Below, in pieces: positions 31,383 to 43,316 of a stretch of DNA of 64,000 nucleotides. The position numbers and the translations under genes were made by a program. Below the pieces are notes generated by a model. That model had not been told where the DNA came from. It made no database searches and was given only the letters and a program-made list of their open reading frames with translations. Source of the stretch: Citrobacter freundii. Lineage in GTDB: Bacteria > Pseudomonadota > Gammaproteobacteria > Enterobacterales > Enterobacteriaceae. Each line of letters begins with the position of its first letter. Positions within the stretch are counted from its first letter, which is position 1. Location of the stretch: positions 2,728,001 to 2,792,000 of the forward strand of contig NZ_CP099222.1 of assembly GCF_029717145.1 (NCBI RefSeq), in the 5' to 3' direction.

Positions 31383-31396
31383 CCACTAACGCCCGT
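31383..31396. other. Prophage-chromosome junction (attachment site region in yecE)
   Basis: The integrase stop is at 31380-31382. From about 31391 the sequence codes for YecE residues from around position 26 onward. The crossover core must lie close to here. Its exact bases cannot be fixed without the other junction. yecE is a known integration site for Stx and other lambdoid phages. Confidence 0.7.
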
Positions 31397-32134
31397 CATG
31401 TTAACTGTGTTGAGGGCAATACCACACTCTACGCGCTGCCAAAAGCCGAGATTGTTACGCGCTGGCAGGCGCAGACTACCGATGACTTTCGCTTCTGCTT
31501 TAAGTTTCCGGCGACCATTTCGCATCAAGCTGCACTGCGAAACTGTGATGATTTGGTGCAAGAATTTTTCACCCGCATGTCACCGCTGGAAGCGCGAATC
31601 GGGCAATATTGGTTGCAGTTACCCGCCACCTTTTCTCCTCGCGATCTCCCTGCTCTGTGGGCGTTTCTCGATGCGTTACCCGCATCGTTTACCTACGGGG
31701 TGGAAGTTCGCCATCCTGAATTTTTTACCAAAGGTGAAGACGAGAAATGGTTCAATCGCGGCTTACACGAGCGAGGGGTCAATCGGGTAATTTTAGATAG
31801 TCGGCCGGTACACGCCGCGGTTCCTCACAGTGAAGCGATTCGCGATGCGCAGCGCAAAAAACCGAAAGTTCCGGTCCATGCAGTGGTTACCGCGAACAAT
31901 CCCATGGTGCGCTTTATCGGCAGCGATAATATGGAGCAAAACCGAACGTTATTTAACGTATGGCTGGCCAAACTGTCTCTCTGGAAGCAGACCACAACAC
32001 CCTATCTGTTTTTACATACGCCGGACATCGCGCAAGCCCCGGAGCTTGTAGATACGCTATGGGCAGATTTACGCAGCGCTCTGCCAGAGATCGGATCAGC
32101 ACCGTCTATTCCACAGCAATCTTCTCTTTTCTGA
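31391..32134 (+). pseudogene. yecE: yecE, 5'-truncated by prophage insertion
   Basis: Reading from GCC at 31391 gives ARHVNCVEGNTTLYA and continues without a break to the stop at 32134, about 247 residues. This matches E. coli YecE (272 residues, DUF72 family) apart from roughly its first 25 residues. The start codon and promoter were displaced to the far end of the prophage. A shorter product from the ATG at 31553 is conceivable but would lack part of the fold. The remaining codons show no decay, which suits recent integration. Confidence 0.9.
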
Positions 32135-32186
32135 AAATGCCACCTATCATAGACAATGCCAGCAGCCATTTTAAAAGGGAGTTTGT

Positions 32187-34331
<2,145 letters not shown>

Positions 34332-34336
34332 TGGAT

Positions 34337-34407
34337 TGCCCGGTGGCGCTACGCTTACCGGGCCTACAACTCCCGTAGGCCTGATAAGGCATCGCCGCCA
34401 TCAGGCA
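34337..34407. repeat. REP/BIME-type palindromic repeat pair
   Basis: Two palindromic units face each other. One is TGCCCGGTGGCGCTACGC...GCCTACA at 34337-34368; the other is GTAGGCCTGATAAGGC...ATCAGGC at 34375-34407. They are typical enterobacterial REP units between convergent genes cmoB and cutC. Confidence 0.8.
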
Positions 34408-34416
34408 TAAAAGGAT

Positions 34417-34445
34417 AAAAAAAGGCCCCTGTAATTGCAGGGGCC
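34417..34445 (-). terminator. Terminator of cutC
   Basis: On the minus strand GGCCCCTG-CAATTA-CAGGGGCC is followed by seven T, about 50 bases after the cutC stop. Confidence 0.85.
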
Positions 34446-34492
34446 TGGTACGAGCAAGCATCATATTGGGCGACATGATGCAACGGTAAAAA

Positions 34493-35239
34493 TCAGCTGG
34501 CCCGATGGTGCGCAATAATCGCTTTCATTTCAGCAACCGCCGCCCCGTCTACCGCATAGCGGGAATATTCATTCGCTTGCGCATCCGAAGACATCGACAA
34601 CCCCGCATTGCGATAACGCATGGGAGAAGCCAGCCATACTCCGGCAGAACTGTGGACTTCCTGCACACCGGCGTCGAGGAATAGAGACAAATTCGCAGCG
34701 CGAACCCCCGCTCCGGCCATAATGATTGGAGCACCGGGCTGTGCAATAAGTTCCATTATTTTTGTTAAACCTTGCGCAGCATCTGATTTTTGCCCGGAAG
34801 TCAGCACTCTGGCGACACCCAAATCAGATAAACTTTTCAGCGCATTTAAGGGGTTGGCACACATATCAAAGGCCCGATGAAACGTGACATTTAGCGTACC
34901 GGCTGTCCGCATAATTTTTTCCATGCGCGACATATCGACGTTGCCATCAACATCTAATAACCCGGTTACCAGCCCGGAGAATCCGAGATCTCTGACCATG
35001 GCGATATCATCCAGCATGGCGGCGAATTCACCGTCGGTATAGCAAAAATCCCCGCCGCGCGGGCGGATAATCGGATTGACGGGAATATCAATATGCTGAC
35101 GAACGGTACGTAATACACCCAGTGATGGGGTTAACCCCCCTTCTTTGGGTGCCGAACACAGTTCAATACGATCCGCGCCATTTTTTTGTGCCGTCAGCGC
35201 ACACTCCATGCTGTAACAGCAGATTTCCAGCAGTGCCAT
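34493..35239 (-). CDS. cutC: CutC family protein
   Basis: The 248-residue TIM-barrel protein ([43 protein letters not shown]) is the same length as E. coli CutC. It was named for a copper-tolerance phenotype; its enzymatic role is unsettled and the copper effect in E. coli has been questioned. It is followed by a strong terminator and preceded two bases upstream by yecM. Confidence 0.95.
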   Translation of the reverse strand: MALLEICCYSMECALTAQKNGADRIELCSAPKEGGLTPSLGVLRTVRQHIDIPVNPIIRPRGGDFCYTDGEFAAMLDDIAMVRDLGFSGLVTGLLDVDGNVDMSRMEKIMRTAGTLNVTFHRAFDMCANPLNALKSLSDLGVARVLTSGQKSDAAQGLTKIMELIAQPGAPIIMAGAGVRAANLSLFLDAGVQEVHSSAGVWLASPMRYRNAGLSMSSDAQANEYSRYAVDGAAVAEMKAIIAHHRAS

Positions 35240-35241
35240 GG

Positions 35242-35808
35242 TTACTCCTGTTGCTCGCTTGCCACAATCGTTTCAATTGACCATGGATGAAACTTGATAG
35301 TCACGCTGCCGTCGCTGACCGCCAGCGTCGGGTTCGGTAACCGCTCACGCTCGCCTTGTGGTGAACTGGTTTTCACAAAGATACCCGGCTGACTCAATCC
35401 TTCATCAGAAAGTAACGCCAGCGCTCGCGCATTCAACGTTTCCGGCTCGCCCGGCAGAACAATCTCAATATGCTCCCAACCCTCATGTGGGTAGCGTTTT
35501 TCACCCGGCCACGGCAACTCCACAATAGAAAACTGCCAGTGCGCCACGCACACCGGCTCATCCAGTTTGAACAGGCAAATCGGTCTGCCATTGATGATAT
35601 TTTCCGACAACAGTTGGCCGCACTGTTCAAACCCGCGACGCCAGCGCTCTGCGGTGGTGTTTTGATGACAGCGCAGAGAGATGTGATCGGCTTCAAGCGG
35701 AGCAATATTCAAACCCAGACGGGTGGAAAGTTCAGTTAACGCCTGAGTGAAATGCCCTAAATCTGCGGAAATATCATGCAGTTCTGCAACGGTTTGCCAG
35801 TTCGCCAT
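35242..35808 (-). CDS. yecM: YecM, VOC-like metal-binding protein
   Basis: This 188-residue protein matches YecM, with the segments [10 protein letters not shown] (a possible metal-binding His), [30 protein letters not shown] and a C-terminal [11 protein letters not shown]. It belongs to the vicinal-oxygen-chelate/isomerase-like fold and its substrate is unknown. It is expressed with cutC and divergent from argS across a 238-base gap. Confidence 0.94.
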   Translation of the reverse strand: MANWQTVAELHDISADLGHFTQALTELSTRLGLNIAPLEADHISLRCHQNTTAERWRRGFEQCGQLLSENIINGRPICLFKLDEPVCVAHWQFSIVELPWPGEKRYPHEGWEHIEIVLPGEPETLNARALALLSDEGLSQPGIFVKTSSPQGERERLPNPTLAVSDGSVTIKFHPWSIETIVASEQQE

Positions 35809-36046
35809 ATTGAAAGCTCATATCCATGTTCAAAGCCGCTAATTTACTCTGTTGCGCAGTACCATCCAACCGCTGATTTTTTCAGGGACAAAATGAATGA
35901 TTATGCGTCATTGCACTGCGTCTATTTTAGGCCGCGCGCGGCACGCACAATGCTGACGGCAACGGGCATTTGCAGTATACTCCCGGCCTAAATTCTTAAT
36001 CTGGCGCGGTGTATAGTAAAGCGCTTCATAAATGTAAGGTATTCCG

Positions 36047-37780
36047 GTGAATATTCAGGCTCTTCTCTCAGAAAAAGTCCGTCAGGCCATGATTGCTGCA
36101 GGTGCGCCTGCAGATTGCGAACCTCAGGTTCGTCAGTCAGCAAAAGTACAGTTCGGCGATTATCAGGCTAATGGCATGATGGCAGTCGCTAAAAAACTGG
36201 GTATGGCGCCGCGACAACTGGCAGAGCAGGTGCTGACTCATCTGGATCTCAACGGGATTGCCAGCAAGGTTGAAATTGCGGGCCCGGGCTTTATCAATAT
36301 TTTCCTCGATCCAGCATTCCTGGCGCAGCACGTGCAGCAGGCGCTGGCTTCCGATCGTCTGGGCGTTGCACAGCCAGAAAAGCAAACCGTTGTTGTTGAC
36401 TACTCTGCGCCAAACGTGGCGAAAGAGATGCACGTAGGCCACCTGCGCTCCACCATCATCGGTGATGCGGCTGTCCGTACGCTGGAGTTTCTCGGCCATA
36501 AAGTCATCCGTGCAAACCACGTTGGCGACTGGGGAACCCAGTTCGGTATGCTCATCGCGTGGCTGGAAAAGCAGCAGCAGGAAAACGCGGGTGAAATGGC
36601 GCTGGCTGACCTTGAAGGTTTCTATCGTGACGCGAAAAAACATTACGACGAAGATGAAGAATTCGCCGAGCGCGCACGTAGCTACGTGGTGAAGTTGCAG
36701 GGTGGTGATGCTTACTTCCGCGAAATGTGGCGCAAACTGGTCGACATTACCATGTCCCAGAACCAGTTAACCTACGATCGTCTGAACGTGACGCTGACCC
36801 GCGACGACGTGATGGGTGAAAGCCTGTACAACCCGATGCTGCCAGGCATTGTTGCGGATCTCAAAGCCAAAGGCCTGGCCGTTGAAAGCGAAGGCGCGAC
36901 TGTAGTATTCCTTGATGAGTATAAAAACAAGGAAGGCGAACCGATGGGCGTTATCATCCAGAAGAAAGATGGCGGTTATCTGTACACCACCACTGATATC
37001 GCCTGCGCCAAGTACCGTTACGAAACACTGCATGCCGATCGCGTGCTGTATTATATCGACTCCCGCCAGCATCAGCATTTAATGCAGGCATGGACCATCG
37101 TGCGTAAAGCCGGTTACGTGCCGGATTCCGTACCGCTGGAACACCACATGTTCGGCATGATGCTCGGCAAAGACGGTAAACCGTTCAAGACCCGCGCGGG
37201 TGGCACGGTTAAACTGGCCGATTTGTTAGATGAAGCGCTGGAGCGTGCACGTCGTCTGGTGGCAGAGAAGAACCCCGACATGCCTGCCGACGAGCTGGAA
37301 AAACTGGCGAATGCGGTCGGTATCGGCGCCGTGAAGTATGCAGATCTGTCGAAAAACCGTACCACGGATTACATCTTCGACTGGGATAATATGCTGGCCT
37401 TCGAAGGCAATACCGCACCGTACATGCAGTATGCCTACACCCGCGTACTGTCCGTGTTCCGTAAGGCAGATATCGACGAAAGTGCGCTGGCCAGCGCGAA
37501 GGTCATCATCAGTGAAGATCGTGAAGCCCAACTGGCGGCGCGTCTGCTGCAGTTTGAAGAAACGCTCACCGTCGTTGCACGTGAAGGTACACCGCACGTG
37601 ATGTGCGCCTATCTGTACGATCTTGCCGGTTTGTTCTCTGGTTTCTACGAACATTGCCCAATCCTCAGCGCCGAGAGCGAAGAGATTCGTAACAGCCGCC
37701 TGAAGCTGGCACAGTTGACGGCGAAAACGCTGAAGCTGGGTCTGGATACGCTGGGTATCGAAACCGTAGAACGTATGTAA
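36047..37780 (+). CDS. argS: Arginyl-tRNA synthetase
   Basis: The 577-residue class I synthetase is identical in length to E. coli ArgRS. It shows the HIGH-type motif as HVGH (residues 127-130, in [11 protein letters not shown]) and the [13 protein letters not shown] stretch that stands where other class I enzymes have KMSKS. It charges tRNA-Arg. The gene has its own promoter in the 238-base upstream region, which also serves divergent yecM. A terminator follows at 37801. Confidence 0.98.
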   Translation: MNIQALLSEKVRQAMIAAGAPADCEPQVRQSAKVQFGDYQANGMMAVAKKLGMAPRQLAEQVLTHLDLNGIASKVEIAGPGFINIFLDPAFLAQHVQQALASDRLGVAQPEKQTVVVDYSAPNVAKEMHVGHLRSTIIGDAAVRTLEFLGHKVIRANHVGDWGTQFGMLIAWLEKQQQENAGEMALADLEGFYRDAKKHYDEDEEFAERARSYVVKLQGGDAYFREMWRKLVDITMSQNQLTYDRLNVTLTRDDVMGESLYNPMLPGIVADLKAKGLAVESEGATVVFLDEYKNKEGEPMGVIIQKKDGGYLYTTTDIACAKYRYETLHADRVLYYIDSRQHQHLMQAWTIVRKAGYVPDSVPLEHHMFGMMLGKDGKPFKTRAGGTVKLADLLDEALERARRLVAEKNPDMPADELEKLANAVGIGAVKYADLSKNRTTDYIFDWDNMLAFEGNTAPYMQYAYTRVLSVFRKADIDESALASAKVIISEDREAQLAARLLQFEETLTVVAREGTPHVMCAYLYDLAGLFSGFYEHCPILSAESEEIRNSRLKLAQLTAKTLKLGLDTLGIETVERM

Positions 37781-37800
37781 TCACCACGAGTGATGTGAAA

Positions 37801-37826
37801 GCCCGCGCTATGTCGCGGGCTTTTTT
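37801..37826 (+). terminator. Terminator of argS
   Basis: GCCCGCG-CTATGT-CGCGGGC followed by a run of T, 20 bases after the argS stop. Confidence 0.9.
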
Positions 37827-37845
37827 ATTTTCCCGAATGACCGCC

Positions 37846-37885
37846 CTCGTAGGTCTGATAAGCGATGCGCCATCAGGCCTACGAG
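37846..37885. repeat. REP-type palindrome between argS and the PBP2 paralogue
   Basis: CTCGTAGGTCTGATAAGCG and ATCAGGCCTACGAG pair as an imperfect REP-like hairpin, similar to the unit at 34375. Confidence 0.7.
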
Positions 37886-38021
37886 AAACGGCTACGTTCA
37901 CTGTAATTTGTTACAACTCACAAGGAATGACACATTTCCGTAGAGGGATGGAACATCTTTTACCTGTTATCCCATTTACACCTCCGTATCATTAGGCGGC
38001 GAATTAATCAGGTGTGGGTCC

Positions 38022-39959
38022 ATGACATTCAGAGATTTTGAGGCGGAAGAGAAACTCTTTCAGCGACGGGTAATAGTGGCCTTTGGCCTGGTGGTCATCT
38101 GTTTTGGCATCCTGATTTATAACCTCTACAACTTACAAATTCGCGAGCATCAGTATTACACCACCCGCTCAAATGCCAATGACATCAAAATGCTGCCGGT
38201 TGCCCCAACGCGCGGCATCATTTACGATCGCAACGGTATCCCGCTGGTGCGCAACGTCACCTGGTACGATATTTCTGTCACTCCTTATAAAATCAACGAT
38301 ATGGATGCCTTGCTAAAGCAGCTAACGCCTATTGTTGACCTGACCCCTGATGAGATTGACCAGTTTCGCCACGATCTGAAATCCAGTAGTCGCTATCGCC
38401 CGGTGGTGCTCAAAAATGCGCTGACCGACGTGGAGATCGCCCGTTTCTCGGTTAATCAGTTTCATTTCAGCGGCGTCACCATCAACAGCTATGAAGATCG
38501 CCAATATCCGTATGGCGCAGAGTTGGCACATGTGCTCGGCTATGTCTCTAAAATCAATGACAGCGACCTGAAAGCGTTGGATAAAAAGGGGCTGGCAGAA
38601 AACTACGCCGCCGATCACAACATTGGCAAGCAGGGGATCGAACACTATTACGAAAACGATCTGCACGGCAAAACGGGTTATCAAGAAGTCGAAGTCGATA
38701 ACCACGGACGCATCGTACGCCTGATAAAAGATGTACCGCCTGTTGCCGGAAAGGACATCCACCTGACGCTGGATTTACACTTACAGGAATATATAGAGAG
38801 CCTGCTGGTCGGTCAGCGCGCCGCAGTACTGGTTGAAGATCCGCACGATGGCTCGGTGCTGGCGATGGTCTCTAACCCCAGCTATGATCCGAATCCGTTC
38901 GTCAAAGGTATCAGCTACCAGGACTACAACACGCTGCTGCAGGATAAAGACCTGCCGTTGATTAACCGCGTCACGCAAGGTTTGTACCCTCCCGCCTCCA
39001 CGGTCAAGCCGTACATGGCGATGTCAGCATTGCTCAATGGCGTTATCACCCCGCAGACCAGCTTCTTTGGCGCGCCAACATGGACATTGCCCGGCACTGA
39101 GCGACATTATCGCGACTGGAAAAAAACCGGTCATGGCATGTTGGACGTGACCAAAGCAATTGAAGAGTCCGCTGATACGTTCTTCTATCAGGTGGCGTAT
39201 ATGATGGGCATTGACCGAATCAATAGCATGCTTAGCCAGTTTGGTTACGGTAAACCCACCGGCATTGATCTTGATGAAGAGTACAACGGGCTGTTACCGA
39301 GCCGCGACTGGAAACAACGGGTGCATAAAAAAGCCTGGTATCAGGGAGACACCATTTCGGTTGGTATCGGTCAGGGATACTGGATTGCCACGCCAATCCA
39401 GATGGTGAAAGCAATGGTGGCACTGATTAACAATGGGAAAGTGATTGCCCCTCACCTGTTGCAGGCTGAAGAGAGTGGTAAATCTGTTACGCCTTATCAT
39501 GCCGCCACGGTACCGTCACAGATTGCCTCTCCCTCCTCGCCCTATTGGGGACTGGTACGCGAGGCGATGTTTGGCATGGCCAATGCGCCGAACGGGACAG
39601 GTTATAAATTTTTCCATACTGCACCTTACGGAATTGCGGCGAAAAGCGGAACCTCACAGGTTTTCAGCCTGAAAGAAAACCAGACTTACAATGCGAAGAT
39701 GATCCCCATCCGCCTGCGTGACCACGTGTTCTACACCGCATTTGCACCCTACAAAAACCCGAAAGTCGCCGTGGCGTTGATTCTGGAAAACGGCGGCAGC
39801 GACGGCATTACCGCCGCGCCGGTTATGCGACAAATTATGGATCATCTGTTTGTGCCGCAGGACAACGCCGCACAAACAGAGGTAACTCAACAAACAGCGC
39901 CGACAGCGACAGCGCCGTCGGACACCGATATTAAAAATACTTACGCAAGTATTCGGTGA
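38022..39959 (+). CDS. PBP2 (MrdA) paralogue, PBP2SAL-like transpeptidase
   Basis: This 645-residue class B penicillin-binding protein has a cytoplasmic start, one membrane helix (about 17-38), a dimerisation domain, and a transpeptidase domain. The motifs are STVK at 326-329 (active Ser 326), SAD at 383-385 and KSGT at 541-544. E. coli has a single mrdA elsewhere (633 residues), next to rodA. Here the gene stands alone beside argS, the place of the Salmonella extra PBP2 (PBP2SAL), reported to act under acidic conditions. No RodA partner is nearby. The last 29 bases overlap the convergent rhiN-like gene. Confidence 0.92.
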   Translation: MTFRDFEAEEKLFQRRVIVAFGLVVICFGILIYNLYNLQIREHQYYTTRSNANDIKMLPVAPTRGIIYDRNGIPLVRNVTWYDISVTPYKINDMDALLKQLTPIVDLTPDEIDQFRHDLKSSSRYRPVVLKNALTDVEIARFSVNQFHFSGVTINSYEDRQYPYGAELAHVLGYVSKINDSDLKALDKKGLAENYAADHNIGKQGIEHYYENDLHGKTGYQEVEVDNHGRIVRLIKDVPPVAGKDIHLTLDLHLQEYIESLLVGQRAAVLVEDPHDGSVLAMVSNPSYDPNPFVKGISYQDYNTLLQDKDLPLINRVTQGLYPPASTVKPYMAMSALLNGVITPQTSFFGAPTWTLPGTERHYRDWKKTGHGMLDVTKAIEESADTFFYQVAYMMGIDRINSMLSQFGYGKPTGIDLDEEYNGLLPSRDWKQRVHKKAWYQGDTISVGIGQGYWIATPIQMVKAMVALINNGKVIAPHLLQAEESGKSVTPYHAATVPSQIASPSSPYWGLVREAMFGMANAPNGTGYKFFHTAPYGIAAKSGTSQVFSLKENQTYNAKMIPIRLRDHVFYTAFAPYKNPKVAVALILENGGSDGITAAPVMRQIMDHLFVPQDNAAQTEVTQQTAPTATAPSDTDIKNTYASIR

Positions 39960-41070
39960 GACACAGCATCGCCATCGCCTGGCCGTAAGGCATGGAGGTC
40001 AGCGGAATGTTGCGATAGAACTCGAGATTGTGCCCCATTCCGGTACCAAATGAGGTTTGCAGCAGCTCCCCTTCTGGTGAGATATGCTGCACAATGCCTT
40101 TGATGGCGAGTTCTGCTACCGCCGCATATTCCTTCCCGACATAACGCTTACGCACCGCTTTCAAAATCCCATAAGCAAATCCGGCGGTGGCTGACGCTTC
40201 AAGGTAAGAATGCGGATCGTCCAGCAACGTGTGCCACAGACCACTCTCATCCTGACACTTCGCCAGGGCCGCAATTTGCGCATTCAGTACCTGTACCAGA
40301 TAGCGACGAACGGCATTATTCTCCGGTAAATCGACCAGTTCGAGGAACTCCGGAATAACAATAGTTAGCCAGCTGTTACCGCGCGCCCAGCGGGCGTTGG
40401 CAAAGTTATGATTTCCCTCATAGCTCCAGCCGTGGAACCACAGACCGGTTTCTTTATCCATCAGGTTTTGCACATGTAACAGGAACTGATACGTCGCCTC
40501 TTCAACGTACTCGGGGCGGTTGAGCAGTTTGCCAATCTTCGCCAGCGGTAACACCGTCATCATCAACGTGTCGTCCCACATCTGCTGATGATTCTCTTCC
40601 GCCAGCGTGATGTGCTGCATACCACCAAAATCGGTACGCGGCATGTCGTGCATCGCCCACTCAGCCCAGGAATCAAGCCACGGCAGATACGCCGGATTGC
40701 GCGTTTCTTCATAGCGATACGCCAGCGTCAGAAACGGCGCCATGGTATTGACGTTTTTAGTCGTCGCGCCTTCTGCAAAGCGGTCGGCAAACCAGCCATC
40801 GATGATATCGCGCATCGTTTCATCACCGGTTTGCTGGTAATACTGGTACATCCCGTACAGGCCGACGCCGTGCGTCCACTCCCATCCAGCCCACCCTTTG
40901 GTGTCAATAACGCGTCCGTCGTCCAGTCGCAGCAAGAACTCACCGCTCTCATCATGAATATTGACCAGATTATGCGTCACCTTCTTGATAAGCGTTTTTA
41001 ACTCATCTCTGGCAATAAAATGTTCAGGCTGACGTAACAACGGGCTGTGTTTAACCGGATAAACAATCAT
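39931..41070 (-). CDS. rhiN: Unsaturated rhamnogalacturonyl hydrolase, GH105 (RhiN-like)
   Basis: The 379-residue protein has the GH105/GH88 (alpha/alpha) barrel pattern: GWAGWEWTHGVGLYGMYQYYQ, the acidic motif MWDDTLMM (Asp 166/167, likely catalytic), WFHGWSYEG with His 213, and RWARGNSWL. There is no signal peptide, so it acts in the cytoplasm on unsaturated galacturonyl-rhamnose made by rhamnogalacturonan lyases. It follows the transporter gene by four bases, the arrangement of rhiTN in Dickeya. The product feeds the KDG/Entner-Doudoroff route. The 3' end overlaps the PBP2-like gene. Confidence 0.9.
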   Translation of the reverse strand: MIVYPVKHSPLLRQPEHFIARDELKTLIKKVTHNLVNIHDESGEFLLRLDDGRVIDTKGWAGWEWTHGVGLYGMYQYYQQTGDETMRDIIDGWFADRFAEGATTKNVNTMAPFLTLAYRYEETRNPAYLPWLDSWAEWAMHDMPRTDFGGMQHITLAEENHQQMWDDTLMMTVLPLAKIGKLLNRPEYVEEATYQFLLHVQNLMDKETGLWFHGWSYEGNHNFANARWARGNSWLTIVIPEFLELVDLPENNAVRRYLVQVLNAQIAALAKCQDESGLWHTLLDDPHSYLEASATAGFAYGILKAVRKRYVGKEYAAVAELAIKGIVQHISPEGELLQTSFGTGMGHNLEFYRNIPLTSMPYGQAMAMLCLTEYLRKYF

Positions 41071-41074
41071 TTAC

Positions 41075-42658
41075 TTAACCTCTGTGCAATGTCGAATTCA
41101 ATGCTGAGCCATGTTGCAGTGATGGCGCAGCAGGTTTATTACGATTCAGGTAACCAATATTGTTGTTACCCCAAAGTGATTCATACGGCATGCCTGACAG
41201 CATCTCTACCGTTGCACGTCCTTCAGGGGTAAGCCCTTCTGGCACGGGGCGCCCGGACTCACGCATTTTTGCAGTCTCTTCACGCAAGGTACTATGTGTT
41301 TGCAGATTCAGTTTGAAACGTAGAGACACCAGGAATCCCAACGCCAGTACAATCAACGTACCGCAACTCAGAATGAACAGAATGGTATGGCTGACCGCAG
41401 CAGGTTGTTCACTCTGCCCGGAGACAAAACCCGATAACTGCATAACAATGCCGACCAGCATGACGGCCCCCGCCTGCGAGGCTTTGCGCGTTAAAGTCAT
41501 GATGCCGGCAAAGATCCCTTCCCGACGCTGACCGGTGATCACCTCGTCGACATCGGCGATATAGGTGTAGGTATTCCACGGAACATAATTGATGCCACCA
41601 CGTCCCAGGCCCGCAACGGCGGAAACCAGCAGCAATAAGGCGTACACATCACTCAGCCCGGCGTAATACAACACCGCATAAGAGAGAGAACTCAGGCCAA
41701 ACAGCACCACCACCATCCGGTAAGACGGGGCCGGTCCAAAGCGAATGCACAGCGGGATCATGGCGATAACCGCAATAAACTGGAAGATAGCCATGGTGCC
41801 CAGCAGGTTCGACGCCATAGAGGCTTCCTGCATCAACACAAACACCACATAGTAGGTAAAGACCGCGTTGAACACGTCCTGCGCGATATAACCACCAAGA
41901 TACATGCCCAAATGTTGACGGAAAATGCGGATGCGCATCGTCGAACTTAGCTCAGTGAAAAGACGACTCATGCTCTGACGAAAGGTCAGGCTTTTCTTTT
42001 CTTCTTCAGCGCGAAGTGCCGCTTCGGTCCATTCTTCACGCGGGCGTTCCCAGGTAAAAAACCACACAAAGGTCAGCATCAGCGCGCACAGCACCGAAAA
42101 CACCAGGCTGGCATAGAAAAATGAAACAGGATTGTGTTTACCAAACAGCGTCAACAGTACGCCAGGTAAGAACGAGGCCAGTATGGCTGACATCTGGGCC
42201 ATAGAAATACGCGCGCCAGAAAACTTGGTTTTCTGTTTAAAATCATCGGTCATTTCCGGTACCAGCGTTTCATAGGGCACCAGAATCATGGTGTAAACCA
42301 CATCAAACACCAGGTAGGTCAGCAGGTAGTACCAGAATCCCATGTCGCCGACCCACATCAGGGAGTAGCTAAAGACACAGGGAATCCCCAGCAGAATAAA
42401 AAACTTACGTCGGCCAAAGCGTTTACCAAGCCAGGTCGAGCCAAAATTATCCGTTAAAAAGCCCATTAATGGGCTAACCACCGCATCCAGCACCCTGGCC
42501 GTCGCAAAAATAAACGTCGCCTCAATAGGCGTCAGGCCACAAAAAGTGGTGTAGAAATAGAGCAACCATGCGGCGGTCAGCGCCGTGGTCCCTGCGCCTA
42601 AAAAGTCACCTGCCCCATAGGCAAAATAATTAACCAACCCAATTTTACGTGTTCTCAT
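41075..42658 (-). CDS. rhiT: Rhamnogalacturonide transporter, GPH family (RhiT-like)
   Basis: This 527-residue carrier has about twelve membrane helices. GPH-family features include ARVLDAVVSPLMGFLTDN (after helix 2), GKRFGRRKFFILLGIP and YETLVPEMTDD. The long polar C-terminal tail (about 460-527) is cytoplasmic. It would import unsaturated rhamnogalacturonides by cation symport. Its partner rhiN starts four bases later, and the pair matches the rhiTN operon of pectin-degrading enterobacteria. A possible KdgR box lies about 170 bases upstream. Confidence 0.88.
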   Translation of the reverse strand: MRTRKIGLVNYFAYGAGDFLGAGTTALTAAWLLYFYTTFCGLTPIEATFIFATARVLDAVVSPLMGFLTDNFGSTWLGKRFGRRKFFILLGIPCVFSYSLMWVGDMGFWYYLLTYLVFDVVYTMILVPYETLVPEMTDDFKQKTKFSGARISMAQMSAILASFLPGVLLTLFGKHNPVSFFYASLVFSVLCALMLTFVWFFTWERPREEWTEAALRAEEEKKSLTFRQSMSRLFTELSSTMRIRIFRQHLGMYLGGYIAQDVFNAVFTYYVVFVLMQEASMASNLLGTMAIFQFIAVIAMIPLCIRFGPAPSYRMVVVLFGLSSLSYAVLYYAGLSDVYALLLLVSAVAGLGRGGINYVPWNTYTYIADVDEVITGQRREGIFAGIMTLTRKASQAGAVMLVGIVMQLSGFVSGQSEQPAAVSHTILFILSCGTLIVLALGFLVSLRFKLNLQTHSTLREETAKMRESGRPVPEGLTPEGRATVEMLSGMPYESLWGNNNIGYLNRNKPAAPSLQHGSALNSTLHRG

Positions 42659-42829
42659 TGCCGTTACCCCTGCACATTATTGGGAGGCCCCGCAATCCTC
42701 ACTTCGACGCAGGACGTCCTTACACGGCCACAGTAAAAGTTAACCGCAAGGGAAACCTTTTTATTTCTGCCAGGGATAATCGCGAAATGGCAACAGCACA
42801 AAGAGTCCGGCAACGTAAGTCACCTATTT

Positions 42830-42848
42830 TATAAAACAGCGTTTCTTT
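42830..42848. promoter_or_regulatory. Possible KdgR operator upstream of rhiTN
   Basis: TATAAAACAGCGTTTCTTT fits the KdgR consensus AATRAAAYRNYRTTTYAYT in 17 of 19 positions, with the consensus recalled from memory. KdgR is known to repress rhiTN in Dickeya. It lies in the 265-base gap between rhiT and flhE. The position, about 170 bases from the rhiT start, requires a long leader or a promoter near the box. Confidence 0.5.
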
Positions 42849-42923
42849 TAAATCAAAGTAGCGGGTCAAAAAGTGCGAGACAGCCAGCAGTTTCATCTGC
42901 CAGCTGCGATGAAGAAGAGAGAA

Positions 42924-43316
42924 TTAACGGTAGTTGACGATGACCTGATTACTTTGCACCTGTAAGGCCGGGATCAGGCGACCGCCGCCGGGCACCTCCC
43001 AGACAAAATGCATCGGCTCCACGGCAGGTACGTTATTAAATCCGTGAGTGGTGCCGCTTTGCCCGTCCAGCTCAACGCAGCGCGACTGCGAACATAAACG
43101 TACCCGCAGCCCCGCAGGCGTAGGGCCATTCAGCTCATAGCGCCAGGCTACCAGCGTCATCAACCCCGAGACGGGCTGGCCGGGAACCAAAGGCGCAGAC
43201 GAGGCAGACTGCCCGCGGTGATTTAACGTAATGCCCATGCCACTAGCCTGCCAGGCGCCTTCTCCGGCGGCCTGCACTGCCAGAGGAAACAATAACAGCC
43301 ACAGAAACTTACGCAT
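42924..43316 (-). CDS. flhE: Flagellar protein FlhE
   Basis: The 130-residue protein has an N-terminal signal peptide (KFLWLLLFPLAVQAAG) and an exported beta-rich domain. FlhE is a periplasmic chaperone-like protein that prevents proton leakage through the flagellar export apparatus. It overlaps flhA by one base and is the last gene of flhBAE, as in E. coli and Salmonella. The two cysteines (CSQSRC) can form a disulfide. Confidence 0.95.
   Translation of the reverse strand: MRKFLWLLLFPLAVQAAGEGAWQASGMGITLNHRGQSASSAPLVPGQPVSGLMTLVAWRYELNGPTPAGLRVRLCSQSRCVELDGQSGTTHGFNNVPAVEPMHFVWEVPGGGRLIPALQVQSNQVIVNYR

Larger units (their letters stand above)
1..31390. mobile_element. Lambdoid prophage integrated in yecE (left end outside window)
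   Basis: The block contains, in lambdoid order, tail, head, packaging, lysis, antitermination, replication, immunity, early-left, excisionase and integrase genes. The immunity region at 23223-24200 has divergent arms. The minus arm carries replication, lysis and morphogenesis; the plus arm runs to the integrase. Head and packaging genes are of HK97 type, tail genes of lambda type. The right boundary follows from the integrase stop at 31380-31382 and the yecE codons that begin at about 31391. The other att site, the rest of the tail and the host-specificity genes lie left of base 1. An IS1 in the early-left operon is the only clear lesion, so the phage may be largely intact. Confidence 0.95.

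Noticed and set aside
34332..34492. Possible small RNA between cmoB and cutC
   Set aside because: The structure is explained by the REP pair and the cutC terminator; no promoter is evident.
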